Assembly (NCBI GenBank): GCA_004173235.1
Contig: SEAC01000015.1
Span: forward strand, 248,001-312,000
Direction: 5' to 3'
Source: Chitinophagaceae bacterium
Lineage (GTDB): Bacteria; Bacteroidota; Bacteroidia; Chitinophagales; Chitinophagaceae
DNA: 64,000 nucleotides
The number at the start of each line of letters is the position of its first letter. Position 1 is the stretch's first letter. A program made the position numbers and the translations under genes. The notes beneath the pieces are model-generated. The model saw nothing but the letters and a program-made list of their open reading frames with translations. It was not told where the DNA came from and ran no database searches. Positions 18,083 through 26,084 of this stretch are shown here, piece after piece.

Positions 18083-19061
18083 TATGGGACAAGACATTTT
18101 TGCACAGCGCACCGACCTGAGCGCATTGAGCAATGCCATTGATGCCGTGCAGCAGCAGATCCGCCGCGTCATTGTGGGACAGGATGAAATGGTGCGCCTC
18201 ATCATCACCGCGCTTCTTGCCGATGGCCACGTGTTGCTGGAAGGCGTGCCCGGCGTGGCCAAGACCCTGTCGGCCAAGCTAACCGCGAAGAGCCTCGACG
18301 TGCCTTTCTCGCGCATACAGTTCACCCCCGACCTGATGCCTTCCGACGTACTCGGCACGCCCGTATTCAACCCGCGTGAGGGCACCTTCGACTTCAAGCG
18401 CGGCCCGCTGTTCTCCAACATCGTGCTCATCGACGAGATCAACCGCGCACCGGCGAAAACACAGTCGGCTCTTTTTGAGGTGATGGAAGAACGCCAGATC
18501 ACCATCGACGGAAAGACCTACCCGATGGCGCCGCCATTCATGGTCATCGCAACGCAAAACCCCATAGAGCAGGAGGGTACCTACCGCCTTCCCGAGGCCC
18601 AGCTCGATCGGTTTCTTTTCAAGATCGTGGTGCCCTATCCAACGGCGGAGCAGGAGTACACGATCCTTCAGCAGTTCAGCCAGATGGGCACTGCAGATGT
18701 GCTTGCGGCCATTCAGCCGGTGCTGCGCCGCGACGACATCGTGGCCCTGCGCCAGCAGGTGCGCTCCTTCGTGATCGATCCGAAACTGCTGCAATTCATC
18801 GCCGGCTTCGTGCATCAAACGCGCAACAACAAGTCGATCTACCTTGGTGCGTCGCCACGCGCGTCCATTGCCGTGATGAATGCCGGCAAGGCCATGGCCG
18901 CACTCAATGGCCGCGACTTCGTAACCCCCGACGACCTGCTGGAAGTGATTCCACCCGTGCTGCGTCACCGCATCATCCTCTCGCCCGAGAAGGAAATGGA
19001 AGGCGTTACCGAAGACACCGTCATCAAACAGATCCTTCAATCCATGGACATTCCCCGCTGA
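18075..19061 (+). CDS. MoxR-family AAA+ ATPase
   Basis: This 328-residue chaperone-like ATPase has Walker A GVPGVAKT, Walker B IVLIDEINRAPAKTQSALFEVMEE and sensor/arginine regions ATQNPIEQEGTYRLPEAQLDRFLF. The C-terminal lid domain ends at VIKQILQSMDIPR. MoxR ATPases pair with DUF58/von Willebrand A-like proteins to remodel or mature envelope proteins. Here the DUF58 gene follows immediately with a one-base stop/start overlap (TGATG). Size and motifs are fully typical. Confidence 0.95.
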   Translation: MDSMGQDIFAQRTDLSALSNAIDAVQQQIRRVIVGQDEMVRLIITALLADGHVLLEGVPGVAKTLSAKLTAKSLDVPFSRIQFTPDLMPSDVLGTPVFNPREGTFDFKRGPLFSNIVLIDEINRAPAKTQSALFEVMEERQITIDGKTYPMAPPFMVIATQNPIEQEGTYRLPEAQLDRFLFKIVVPYPTAEQEYTILQQFSQMGTADVLAAIQPVLRRDDIVALRQQVRSFVIDPKLLQFIAGFVHQTRNNKSIYLGASPRASIAVMNAGKAMAALNGRDFVTPDDLLEVIPPVLRHRIILSPEKEMEGVTEDTVIKQILQSMDIPR

Positions 19062-20407
19062 TGGACCCGCTGAAGTACCTGCTCAACCGCACGTCGTTCT
19101 TCCCCGACAACAAAGTTTATGTTATCGGGTTTGCCCTGTGCGCCGTTTTCATCGCGAGCTATTTTCAGCCCTCGGTGTTCCCGGTAGCGCAGCTGCTGCT
19201 GCTGGCGCTGGTGCTGGCGGTGCTGGTAGACGCCGCGCTGCTGTATACGCGCAAAGGCATTCGCGCCAACCGGATAGCACCGGACCGCTTCAGCAATGGC
19301 GACGACAACAAGGTGCTGCTGCAGTTGTACAGCTCGTATCCTTTTCCCGCCAGCGTGGAGATCATCGACGAGTTGCCCTACCAGTTTCAGGAGCGGAGCT
19401 GGCGCCGGTATGCGAAGCTGAAAACGGGCCAAAAGGAAAGCATCGAATATCTGTTGAAGCCGCAGCAACGCGGGGAGTATCGATTTGGCGCCATCAATGT
19501 GCTGGTGAGCGGCCCGCTCGGCATGGCCTGGCGCCGATACCGCTTCAACCAGGAACAGACGGTAAAGGTGTATCCGAGCTTCATCCAGGTGCGGCGCTTT
19601 CAATTGCTGGCTGCGGCCAACCGGCTGCAGGAAGCCGGCATCAAGCGTCAGCGCGCACTCGGCCACAGCCTTGAGTTTGAGCAGATCAAAGAGTACGTGC
19701 GTGGCGACGACTACCGCACGGTGAACTGGAAGGCCACCGCCCGCCGCGGCGATCTGATGGTGAACAACTTCACCGACGAGCGTAGCCAGCAGGTGTATTG
19801 CATCATCAACAAGGGCCGCGCGATGAAGATGCCTTTTGAAGGAATGACGCTGCTCGATTATTCCATCAATGCCGCCTTGGTGCTGAGCAACGTTGCGCTG
19901 ATGCGGCAGGACAAGGCAGGTCTCATCACCTTCGGACAGAAGACCGATTCCTTCCTCGCCGCCGACAAGCGCCCGGGACAGTTCAACCAGATCCTGGAAA
20001 CACTTTACCGCGAGGAGACCACCTTCCTCGACGTCGACTTCGAGAAGCTGTTTGCGGTAGTGCGCAACCGCATCACGCAGCGTTCGCTGCTGGTGCTGTT
20101 CACCAACTTCGAATCGTTTGAAAGCCTCGAGCGCGAGCTGCCTTCGCTGCAGCGCATGGCGCATTATCACCTGCTCGTAGTGGTGTTCTTCGAAAACACC
20201 GAACTGAAGTCGTTGCGGGAAGGAAGTGCAAAAAATCTGGAAGACATCTACATCAAGACCATCGCCGACAAATTTGCGCAGGAGAAGCGCCTCATCGTGC
20301 ACGAGCTTCGGAAGCATGGAATCATCGCATTGCTGACCACGCCAGAAAACCTTACGGTGCAAGCCATCAACAAGTATCTGGAGGTGAAGAACCGGCAGGG
20401 GATCTGA
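19061..20407 (+). CDS. DUF58 domain protein, MoxR partner
   Basis: This 448-residue protein has two N-terminal hydrophobic segments (VIGFALCAVFIASYF, LLLLALVLAVLVDAALLY), a beta-rich middle, and the DUF58 signature LEFEQIKEYVRGDDYRTVNWKATARRGDLMV (about residues 205-236). A von Willebrand A-like C-terminal part follows, containing DKAGLITFG. It is the last gene of the operon. As a presumed MoxR partner it may recruit or present substrates at the inner membrane (inference). Confidence 0.92.
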   Translation: MDPLKYLLNRTSFFPDNKVYVIGFALCAVFIASYFQPSVFPVAQLLLLALVLAVLVDAALLYTRKGIRANRIAPDRFSNGDDNKVLLQLYSSYPFPASVEIIDELPYQFQERSWRRYAKLKTGQKESIEYLLKPQQRGEYRFGAINVLVSGPLGMAWRRYRFNQEQTVKVYPSFIQVRRFQLLAAANRLQEAGIKRQRALGHSLEFEQIKEYVRGDDYRTVNWKATARRGDLMVNNFTDERSQQVYCIINKGRAMKMPFEGMTLLDYSINAALVLSNVALMRQDKAGLITFGQKTDSFLAADKRPGQFNQILETLYREETTFLDVDFEKLFAVVRNRITQRSLLVLFTNFESFESLERELPSLQRMAHYHLLVVVFFENTELKSLREGSAKNLEDIYIKTIADKFAQEKRLIVHELRKHGIIALLTTPENLTVQAINKYLEVKNRQGI

Positions 20408-20439
20408 GAAAATATTCAACTTTCAAGTGGCCTTGCTCA

Positions 20440-20474
20440 TTGAACATTGAGAATTGAGTGTTGAATATTGAGAA
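20440..20474. repeat. 7 bp tandem array, TTGAGAA family, upstream of truB
   Basis: Five heptamers run in exact phase (TTGAACA, TTGAGAA, TTGAGTG, TTGAATA, TTGAGAA) and lead directly into the -7 element of truB. Confidence 0.8.
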
Positions 20475-20475
20475 T

Positions 20476-20483
20476 TACTTTTG
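20476..20483 (+). promoter_or_regulatory. -7 element TACTTTTG of truB
   Basis: Exact TAnnTTTG match, 7 bases before the chosen truB ATG at 20491 and directly after the 7 bp array. It argues against an in-frame ATG at 20458, which would lie inside the repeat. Confidence 0.65.
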
Positions 20484-20490
20484 TGCGCTG

Positions 20491-21222
20491 ATGGAAAAAA
20501 CGCCCAACAAATACGAATCCGGCCAGGTGTTGCTCGTAAACAAAGAATACCGCTGGACCTCTTTCGATGCGGTGCGCAAGTTGCGCAACACCATGCGCAT
20601 CAAGAAAGTGGGCCACGCCGGCACCCTCGATCCACTTGCCACGGGGCTGCTCATCATCTGCACCGGCAAATTCACCAAGCGCATCAACGAGTTCATGGCG
20701 CAGGAGAAGGAGTACACGGGTACCATCACCCTGGGCGCCACCACGCCCACCTATGACCTCGAAAGCGACCCGCAGGATTTCAAGCCCATCGATCACCTCA
20801 CACCCGAAGAAATACGGTCGGCAACGCAACCGTTCATCGGCACCATTCAACAGCTGCCACCGGCGCACTCGGCCATCAAGAAAGACGGCAAGCGCTTGTA
20901 CGAGCTCGCCCGCGCGGGAAAAGAAGTGACGCTGGAGCCGCGCACCATCAACATCAGCGCCTTCGACATCACGCGCATCGCAGGCGCCGAGGTAGACTTC
21001 CGCGTAGTATGCGGAACCGGCACGTACATCCGCTCGCTCGCCAACGACTTCGGCGCCGCGCTCGGTGTGGGCGGCTACCTGAGCGCCCTGTGTCGCACCC
21101 GTATTGGTGCTTTCCTCAACAGCGATGCAAAGAGTGTGGGGGAGTGGGAAACCATCATACGTGCGGATGTTGAGAGAACGAACCCCGCTGGGGGGGCGGG
21201 GCAGGCTCCAGATCTTTTATGA
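20491..21222 (+). CDS. truB: tRNA pseudouridine-55 synthase
   Basis: This 243-residue enzyme converts U55 of the T-loop to pseudouridine. Hallmarks are GHAGTLDPLATGLLIICTG with the catalytic Asp, EYTGTITLGATTPTYDLES, and the downstream block LPPAHSAIKKDGKRLYELARAG. The C-terminal region has RVVCGTGTYIRSLANDFGAALG. No PUA-like extension of the long type is evident. The last codons (aspartate, leucine, leucine, TGA) overlap the edge of a dispersed hairpin element, so the natural C-terminus may have been replaced by repeat sequence (from about NPAGGAGQAP on). Confidence 0.95.
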   Translation: MEKTPNKYESGQVLLVNKEYRWTSFDAVRKLRNTMRIKKVGHAGTLDPLATGLLIICTGKFTKRINEFMAQEKEYTGTITLGATTPTYDLESDPQDFKPIDHLTPEEIRSATQPFIGTIQQLPPAHSAIKKDGKRLYELARAGKEVTLEPRTINISAFDITRIAGAEVDFRVVCGTGTYIRSLANDFGAALGVGGYLSALCRTRIGAFLNSDAKSVGEWETIIRADVERTNPAGGAGQAPDLL

Positions 21223-21317
21223 TTGTTATGATGGACGCAGATGTCTGTGCGCGCGTTAGCAAATCATAACTAATCTTAATAATCTGCGTGTGTCGCTTGC
21301 GACATCTGCGTTCTTTC
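21217..21317. repeat. Dispersed inverted-arm element, CGCAGAT type, copy 1
   Basis: This ~100 bp element fills the convergent gap between truB (+) and tamL (-). Read on the minus strand it shares AAGAACGCAGAT, a hairpin GTCGC-AA-GCGAC, ACGCAGATT, AAGATTAGTTATGATTTGC and ATCTGCGT in the same order with the element at 24589-24690, which has the opposite orientation. The hairpin stem differs from copy 2 by paired changes. Confidence 0.85.
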
Positions 21318-21322
21318 TCTGA

Positions 21323-23695
21323 TCAAAAGGGATAATCAACTCCCAGTTGCACCGTGCCTTTCAATAAGTTGAAATCATAGAAAAATTTATTCTGCGCACC
21401 AGGGTCGGCGGGGCTGGGATCCTTTGCTTTGAAGGCGTAGTCGACTCGGAACTTTAGGAAGGTAAAGTCGACGCGAACGCCCGTTCCTACAGCAATGCCG
21501 AGGTCGCGCCATAGGTTGCCGAAACGGAACTGGCCGTCGGGGAACGCTGGGTTTTCGCGCAGGTACCACACGTTGCCGATGTCGGTGAACAGTGCGCTGT
21601 TGATGAAGATGCCGCGGAAGTTGGCGAGGCGGAAACGGTATTCGAGGTTGGCCTCCAGTTGCATGTCGCCGAAGCGCTCGGGAGAGATATCACGCGCAAA
21701 AGACTGCACCGTTGAACCCGGCCCGAGCTTGCGGAGCGTCCATGCACGCATGCTGTTGGCGCCGCCGGCAAAATAAGCACGGTAAAAAGGCAGGAAGAAG
21801 CGCGAGCTGTCGGTGTTGTTGTACGGTGCACTCACACCCATTCCGATAAGGAATCGAGCGGCCAGCACGCTGCGGCCTTCCGGGTCGAATTTGCGGTTGA
21901 TCTGGAAAGAAGCGTCGAGCTTGGCGAAGCGTTTCAGGTTGGCATCGAAGAAGGGCGTACGCAGCGCGAGCCCCGTGAGCAGCCCCGATTCTTCGATGCC
22001 GAGGCGCAGGATGCGCGTGGTGCGCGTGTTGGCGCCGGTGTAGGTTACGTTGCCTACAACGGAAATGATCAGTCCGTCGTTGAAAAGAAACTGGTACGAG
22101 CGGTTCTTCTGAATCAGGGAATCGAGGATGCGAAAGCGGCGGATGGAAGCGTATTCGATATTGGGCAACCGGATAGAAGCGATCTTGTTGTTGCGCGAGC
22201 CTTCATAACCCCACGACGCGTTGACGCCAACGAGGTCGAGGTAATCTACGCGGTGGATGTAGCGCCCGCTGTAGGCAAGCAGCGAGCGCTGCGAGGTGCG
22301 GTACGGATTCTTGATCAGCAGCTTCAGCGGGTTGAAGCGATCCCACTTTCGGGGCCACACGAGGCGTGGAAATACGAATGAGGCCGCGCCCGACACCTGC
22401 ACCGTTTGCGTTACGGTGGAATTTACTTCGGTGGCCACACCCACACTGTAGGTGGCCTGGATGGCACGGCGCGCGAAATTGCGGTTCTGCAGGTTGGCGT
22501 TGATACCAACGAGGTTGGAGCCCACGAAAAGTCCACCGAGGTTCTGGCTTCCTTCCAGGCCGATGTCGAAGCCGTATTTCTCGGCAGGCGTCAGGCGCAC
22601 CACCATATCTACCGAGTCGGTACCCAGCCGCGGGAGCGCATCCACCGAAGCAATACGCCACGCAGAGAGCGAGTTGAAACGGTTGGAAGTGCGGTCGATG
22701 ACGCGCTGGTCGTACAGTTGTCCACGGCGGAAGAAGACGTTCTCCGTAAGCACCCGGTGTTTAAAAAGATCCTGGTAACTGCGGATGTATACTCCGCTTG
22801 TGTCGTGCACGGGCGTCGGTGCGGGCAGCTTGGCGTTGTCGACCGTGAGGTCGGGGTAAATTGTGATTGTGCCAATGTGGTAGCGCAAAAGGCGCGAGGT
22901 GTCTTCGATGGCACGGAGCCTGTATTCAATATCGGCAATGGGATTGTCGCGGCGCCGCTGCAACGCTTCCAGCAGGCGGGCCTGCTCGATGGGGTCGAAC
23001 GTGGGGCGAAGGAGGGCAATGCCCACGGTGTCGAAGAGGATCGTCATCTCGTCGCGCGAGAAGCGGAGAAAGCCGTTGTTGCGGTAGATGCCTACGAGGC
23101 GATCGAGTTCGGCCGAGAGCAGCGGTTTGGCAAACGGTGCGCCTTTGCGGATGGGGCTGCTCGCCTGGTTGCGCTGCGTGATGGCCTGCAGGGTGTCGAG
23201 CGCTGCGGCCTGCCGCGGGTTGTTGAGCGATGTGTCGTTGAGCGCAACACTGATGGAGTCGATCAGGGTTTGCTTGCCGGCAACCACGTAGAAGTCGAGC
23301 GTGGTGCGCAGCTGGTCGCCCTTCTTGACGGTGTCGGCAGTGTACCACGACGTGTCGCGGAAGTAGCCAAGCGAATGCATCAGGGCATCGATGTAACCAA
23401 CAGACCGGTCGGCATTCGCGCTGTCGTATACAGGCGGGTTCTTGAGTTGCGAGATCACAAAAACCTTCGACACGCGACGCACGTTGATGCTGTCGTGCAG
23501 CTGCTGGCGCAGGCGCGATTCGAGGTCGGTGCGCTCCGATTTCTTCAGCGAAGGATCGGTAACGTGCACGTTGGCTTCGTATACAAAGGGCCTGTTGGCG
23601 GGGTAATTCTTGACGGTGCAGGCGGCAAGCAGGAGCAGGGCAGCAAACAAGAAGCTATTTTTGAGGCGGTGTGCGCGCGTTGCTGCCGTCTTCAT
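21323..23695 (-). CDS. TamL-like lipoprotein: BamA/TamA superfamily outer-membrane assembly factor
   Basis: This 790-residue protein begins with a lipoprotein signal (KNSFLFAALLLLAACTVKN; Cys26) and not with a plain signal peptide, the mark of the Bacteroidota TamA variant TamL. A long periplasmic POTRA-containing region (about 45-400) precedes a surface-antigen/D15 barrel, with GFDIGLEGSQNLGGLFVGSN, LFTDIGNVW and a terminal TVQLGVDYPF. It should insert or export outer-membrane components together with an inner-membrane TamB partner, which is not in this window. It is divergent from the methyltransferase gene with only 21 bases between starts. Confidence 0.88.
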   Translation of the reverse strand: MKTAATRAHRLKNSFLFAALLLLAACTVKNYPANRPFVYEANVHVTDPSLKKSERTDLESRLRQQLHDSINVRRVSKVFVISQLKNPPVYDSANADRSVGYIDALMHSLGYFRDTSWYTADTVKKGDQLRTTLDFYVVAGKQTLIDSISVALNDTSLNNPRQAAALDTLQAITQRNQASSPIRKGAPFAKPLLSAELDRLVGIYRNNGFLRFSRDEMTILFDTVGIALLRPTFDPIEQARLLEALQRRRDNPIADIEYRLRAIEDTSRLLRYHIGTITIYPDLTVDNAKLPAPTPVHDTSGVYIRSYQDLFKHRVLTENVFFRRGQLYDQRVIDRTSNRFNSLSAWRIASVDALPRLGTDSVDMVVRLTPAEKYGFDIGLEGSQNLGGLFVGSNLVGINANLQNRNFARRAIQATYSVGVATEVNSTVTQTVQVSGAASFVFPRLVWPRKWDRFNPLKLLIKNPYRTSQRSLLAYSGRYIHRVDYLDLVGVNASWGYEGSRNNKIASIRLPNIEYASIRRFRILDSLIQKNRSYQFLFNDGLIISVVGNVTYTGANTRTTRILRLGIEESGLLTGLALRTPFFDANLKRFAKLDASFQINRKFDPEGRSVLAARFLIGMGVSAPYNNTDSSRFFLPFYRAYFAGGANSMRAWTLRKLGPGSTVQSFARDISPERFGDMQLEANLEYRFRLANFRGIFINSALFTDIGNVWYLRENPAFPDGQFRFGNLWRDLGIAVGTGVRVDFTFLKFRVDYAFKAKDPSPADPGAQNKFFYDFNLLKGTVQLGVDYPF

Positions 23696-23716
23696 CCATT
23701 TAATTTAATCCGGTCA

Positions 23717-24604
23717 ATGCTGAGTAAACAAGTGCTCAAAGATATTCAAAGATTAGGCCTCAAAAAAGGCAGGGCCGAGACCGGCCTCTTTGTTGCGGAA
23801 GGCCCGAAAGTGGTGGCGGAACTGCTGGCCGCGATCCCGCAACAGGTGGAAGGCGTTTATGCGTTGCCGTCGTGGATCGAAACGCACCGCAGCCTTGTGC
23901 CACCGCACCTGCTGCACGAAGTGAACGCCACCGAGCTGTCGCGCATTTCCCAGCTACAGACCCCCAACGAGGTGTTGCTGGTTGCACAGCAGTGGGAGGG
24001 AAGCCGCCCCGTTCATCCTTTGAATGCGCTCCCTGGTCACCCTTCGGCTACGCTCAGGGTGACAGGGGACACATCCCCCGGAGCTTCTACTGAAAACAAA
24101 TTGTTGCAGGATGGCAGCGCCGCCTTTCCCGCAGAGCGCAGTCGAAGCGCAACAGGCGCCTGGATTCTTTACCTCGACACGATTCAGGATCCCGGCAACC
24201 TCGGCACCATCATCCGCATCGCCGACTGGTTTGGCATCCACGATATCGTGTGCAGCGCGGGTTGTGCAGAAGCGTTCAACCCGAAAGTGGTGCAAAGCAC
24301 GATGGCTTCGCTGGCGCGCGTCAACGTCTGGTATGATGAAACAGGCGATTGGCTTCAAACGCAAGAAGTGCCTGTGCTCGCGGCTGCTCTCGACGGCGTT
24401 TCCATTTACGATTACGATGCGCCGCGCACCGGCATCCTCCTCATCGGCAACGAATCGAAGGGACTGCAGCCGGCTCTGCTCGCGCGCGCCACGCAAAAGA
24501 TCACCATACCCAGGATAGGAGGGGCGGAAAGCCTGAATGCGGCTGTGGCGGCGGGGATCATCGTTAGCCACCTCATGCGCGACGATGACAAAGAACGCAG
24601 ATAA
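23717..24604 (+). CDS. SpoU/TrmH-family RNA 2'-O-methyltransferase with in-frame repeat insertion
   Basis: This 295-residue SPOUT enzyme uses S-adenosylmethionine to methylate a ribose 2'-OH in rRNA or tRNA. The N-terminal substrate-binding domain (LSKQVLKDIQRLGLKKGRAETGLFVAEGPKVV) is followed by the SPOUT motifs LDTIQDPGNLGTIIRIADWFG, LLIGNESKGL and IPRIGGAESLNAAVAAGII. Between them (about residues 100-150) lies an extra stretch with no counterpart that I recall. It is encoded by a GTCACCC/GGGTGAC palindrome and a second repeat-like block (GCAGAGCGCAGTCGAAGCG). The stop codon and last residues (KERR) are part of the CGCAGAT element. RNA target unknown. Confidence 0.9.
   Translation: MLSKQVLKDIQRLGLKKGRAETGLFVAEGPKVVAELLAAIPQQVEGVYALPSWIETHRSLVPPHLLHEVNATELSRISQLQTPNEVLLVAQQWEGSRPVHPLNALPGHPSATLRVTGDTSPGASTENKLLQDGSAAFPAERSRSATGAWILYLDTIQDPGNLGTIIRIADWFGIHDIVCSAGCAEAFNPKVVQSTMASLARVNVWYDETGDWLQTQEVPVLAAALDGVSIYDYDAPRTGILLIGNESKGLQPALLARATQKITIPRIGGAESLNAAVAAGIIVSHLMRDDDKERR
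24036..24063. repeat. GTCACCC...GGGTGAC palindromic repeat inside a coding sequence
   Basis: A 28-base inverted repeat with the core CTTCGGCTACGCTCAG resembles a dispersed palindrome common in many bacterial genomes. It lies in frame within the SpoU-type gene between its two domains. A second repeat-like block follows at 24131-24149. Confidence 0.75.
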
Positions 24605-24690
24605 CGCAAGCGTTATACGCAGATTTGATAAGATTAGTTATGATTTGCTTTCGCCTGCAATGAATCTGCGTAATCATAGGATCATAAAGC
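24589..24690. repeat. Dispersed inverted-arm element, CGCAGAT type, copy 2
   Basis: It begins AAAGAACGCAGAT within the last codons of the methyltransferase gene, then the hairpin ATAACGC-AA-GCGTTAT, ACGCAGATT, AAGATTAGTTATGATTTGC and ATCTGCGT, in the same order as copy 1 but inverted on the chromosome. It lies in a convergent gap. Confidence 0.85.
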
Positions 24691-24703
24691 ATCATCAGCC
24701 TGA

Positions 24704-24743
24704 CCCGCCCATGCGGGGTTCTTTCTCTACCCGCCGCAGGCGG
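24704..24743 (+). terminator. Hairpin terminator and CCGCC palindrome
   Basis: CCCGC-CCAT-GCGGG (24704-24717) is followed by the pyrimidine-rich TTCTTTCTCT, acceptable as a terminator for the methyltransferase gene. A second palindrome CCGCC-GCA-GGCGG (24731-24743) abuts the stop of the permease gene; the same palindrome occurs in the tRNA-Arg pseudogene. Confidence 0.55.
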
Positions 24744-25982
24744 CTACGAAAAGCGTATCGCCTGTATCGGCCGGATCTTCCGCACCAGCAGCGAAGGGAT
24801 CAGTAGAACTACAATGGAAAGCAGCAGGGTTGCGCCGATCACCACGGCAACCTGCGTCCAGTCTATTTGAACGGCCGCCGTGCTCATATAATATTCCTGT
24901 TCTTTGAGCGCAACCAGCTTAAACCTTTGCTGGATCCAGATGAGCAGCATGCTGAGGCCCGTGCCGGCAAGAATGCCCGTGATGGTGACGATCGCAGAAT
25001 GCACGAGGAAGATTTTCTGGATGCTCCAGTTGCTTGCGCCTACGGCTTTCAGGATGCCGATCATGCGCACGCGCTCGAGCACGAGGATAATGAGGCAGGT
25101 GATGAAGTTGATGATGACGATCACGGCCACGATGATGATGAGGATAAAACCATTCGAGCCTACGATGCCCAGCCAGTCGAAAATGTTCGGGTAGATCTCG
25201 CGGATGGTCTTCGTTTCCCACAGCTGCGGAAACCAGGGCTGGCTGTAGATGTCGGCGCTCACCTGGTCCATCTGCTTGTAGTCGTTGAGGAAGATCTCGT
25301 AGCCACCCACCTCGTTGTCGAGCCAGCCGTTGAGGCGCCGGATGAGGCGGATGTCGCCGAGCGCGAAGGTCTTATCGTATTCCTCGATGCCGGTTTTATA
25401 GATGCCAACCACCGTCAGCTTGTCGGGGCGCATCGAGCCGTCGGGACGCACGAAGTAGATGAGCACGCGGGTGCCCACCTTCAGCCCCAGCTGGTCGGCG
25501 GTAAAGCGCGATACCACGATCTCGCGGCTGTAGGTAGAATCGCCGAAGCGCAGCCAGCGCCCACCTTCTTCGAGGAAGGGCTGCAGGTGCGAGAAATCGT
25601 AAGTGGAATCCAGCCCTTTTACGAGCGTGCCTTCCATCTCGTCGGGCGTTTTGAGAATCGCGTATTTGGTGGCGAAAGGGTGGATGCTTTGCACGCCTTT
25701 CATCGAACGGATGGCGCGCACCACCGAGTCGTTCTTCGCCATCGGCACTTCTTCGGCGATGGCCGCCTTGCCCGGCTGGCGGAAGCCCACACGCACGTGG
25801 CCCCAAAAGGAGAAAACTTTCTGGCTCACCACGCCCTGGAAGCCGTTGACGAACGAAAGGGTAACGATCATCACCATAACACTGATTGCCGTAGCCACCG
25901 TACTTAGGCGGATAATGAAGCGGGAGAAACTCCGCTGCTGGTTGAAGGCGATCCTTCGGGCGATGAAAGTGGAAATATTCAC
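24744..25982 (-). CDS. LolC/FtsX-type ABC transporter permease
   Basis: This 412-residue inner-membrane protein has the MacB/LolC layout: one N-terminal helix (LSTVATAISVMVMIVTLSFV), a periplasmic core domain (about 55-270), and three C-terminal FtsX helices (GFILIIIVAVIVIINFITCL, LVHSAIVTITGILAGTGLSM, VAVVIGATLLLSIVVLLIPS). The conserved loop RMIGILKAVGASNWSIQKIFL lies between the first two. It probably works in lipoprotein release to the outer membrane; the ATPase is not in this window. A -7 element lies 64 bases upstream of the ATG. Confidence 0.88.
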   Translation of the reverse strand: MNISTFIARRIAFNQQRSFSRFIIRLSTVATAISVMVMIVTLSFVNGFQGVVSQKVFSFWGHVRVGFRQPGKAAIAEEVPMAKNDSVVRAIRSMKGVQSIHPFATKYAILKTPDEMEGTLVKGLDSTYDFSHLQPFLEEGGRWLRFGDSTYSREIVVSRFTADQLGLKVGTRVLIYFVRPDGSMRPDKLTVVGIYKTGIEEYDKTFALGDIRLIRRLNGWLDNEVGGYEIFLNDYKQMDQVSADIYSQPWFPQLWETKTIREIYPNIFDWLGIVGSNGFILIIIVAVIVIINFITCLIILVLERVRMIGILKAVGASNWSIQKIFLVHSAIVTITGILAGTGLSMLLIWIQQRFKLVALKEQEYYMSTAAVQIDWTQVAVVIGATLLLSIVVLLIPSLLVRKIRPIQAIRFS

Positions 25983-26046
25983 AGCGTTTTTTCGTTTCTT
26001 CGGGAACCCCCGGGCGCTTCTACGCGTCTATGAGGGGCGACCGCGC

Positions 26047-26054
26047 CAAAGATA
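26047..26054 (-). promoter_or_regulatory. -7 element TATCTTTG of the LolC-like gene
   Basis: Exact TAnnTTTG match on the minus strand, 64 bases upstream of the ATG at 25982. Confidence 0.5.
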
Positions 26055-26084
26055 AACGGCAGCGCGTTAACGAACCTTTTTCAT

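Noticed and set aside
22406..23716. N-terminal extension of the SpoU methyltransferase across tamL
   Set aside because: Antisense to tamL; the conserved N-terminal block begins at the ATG at 23717.
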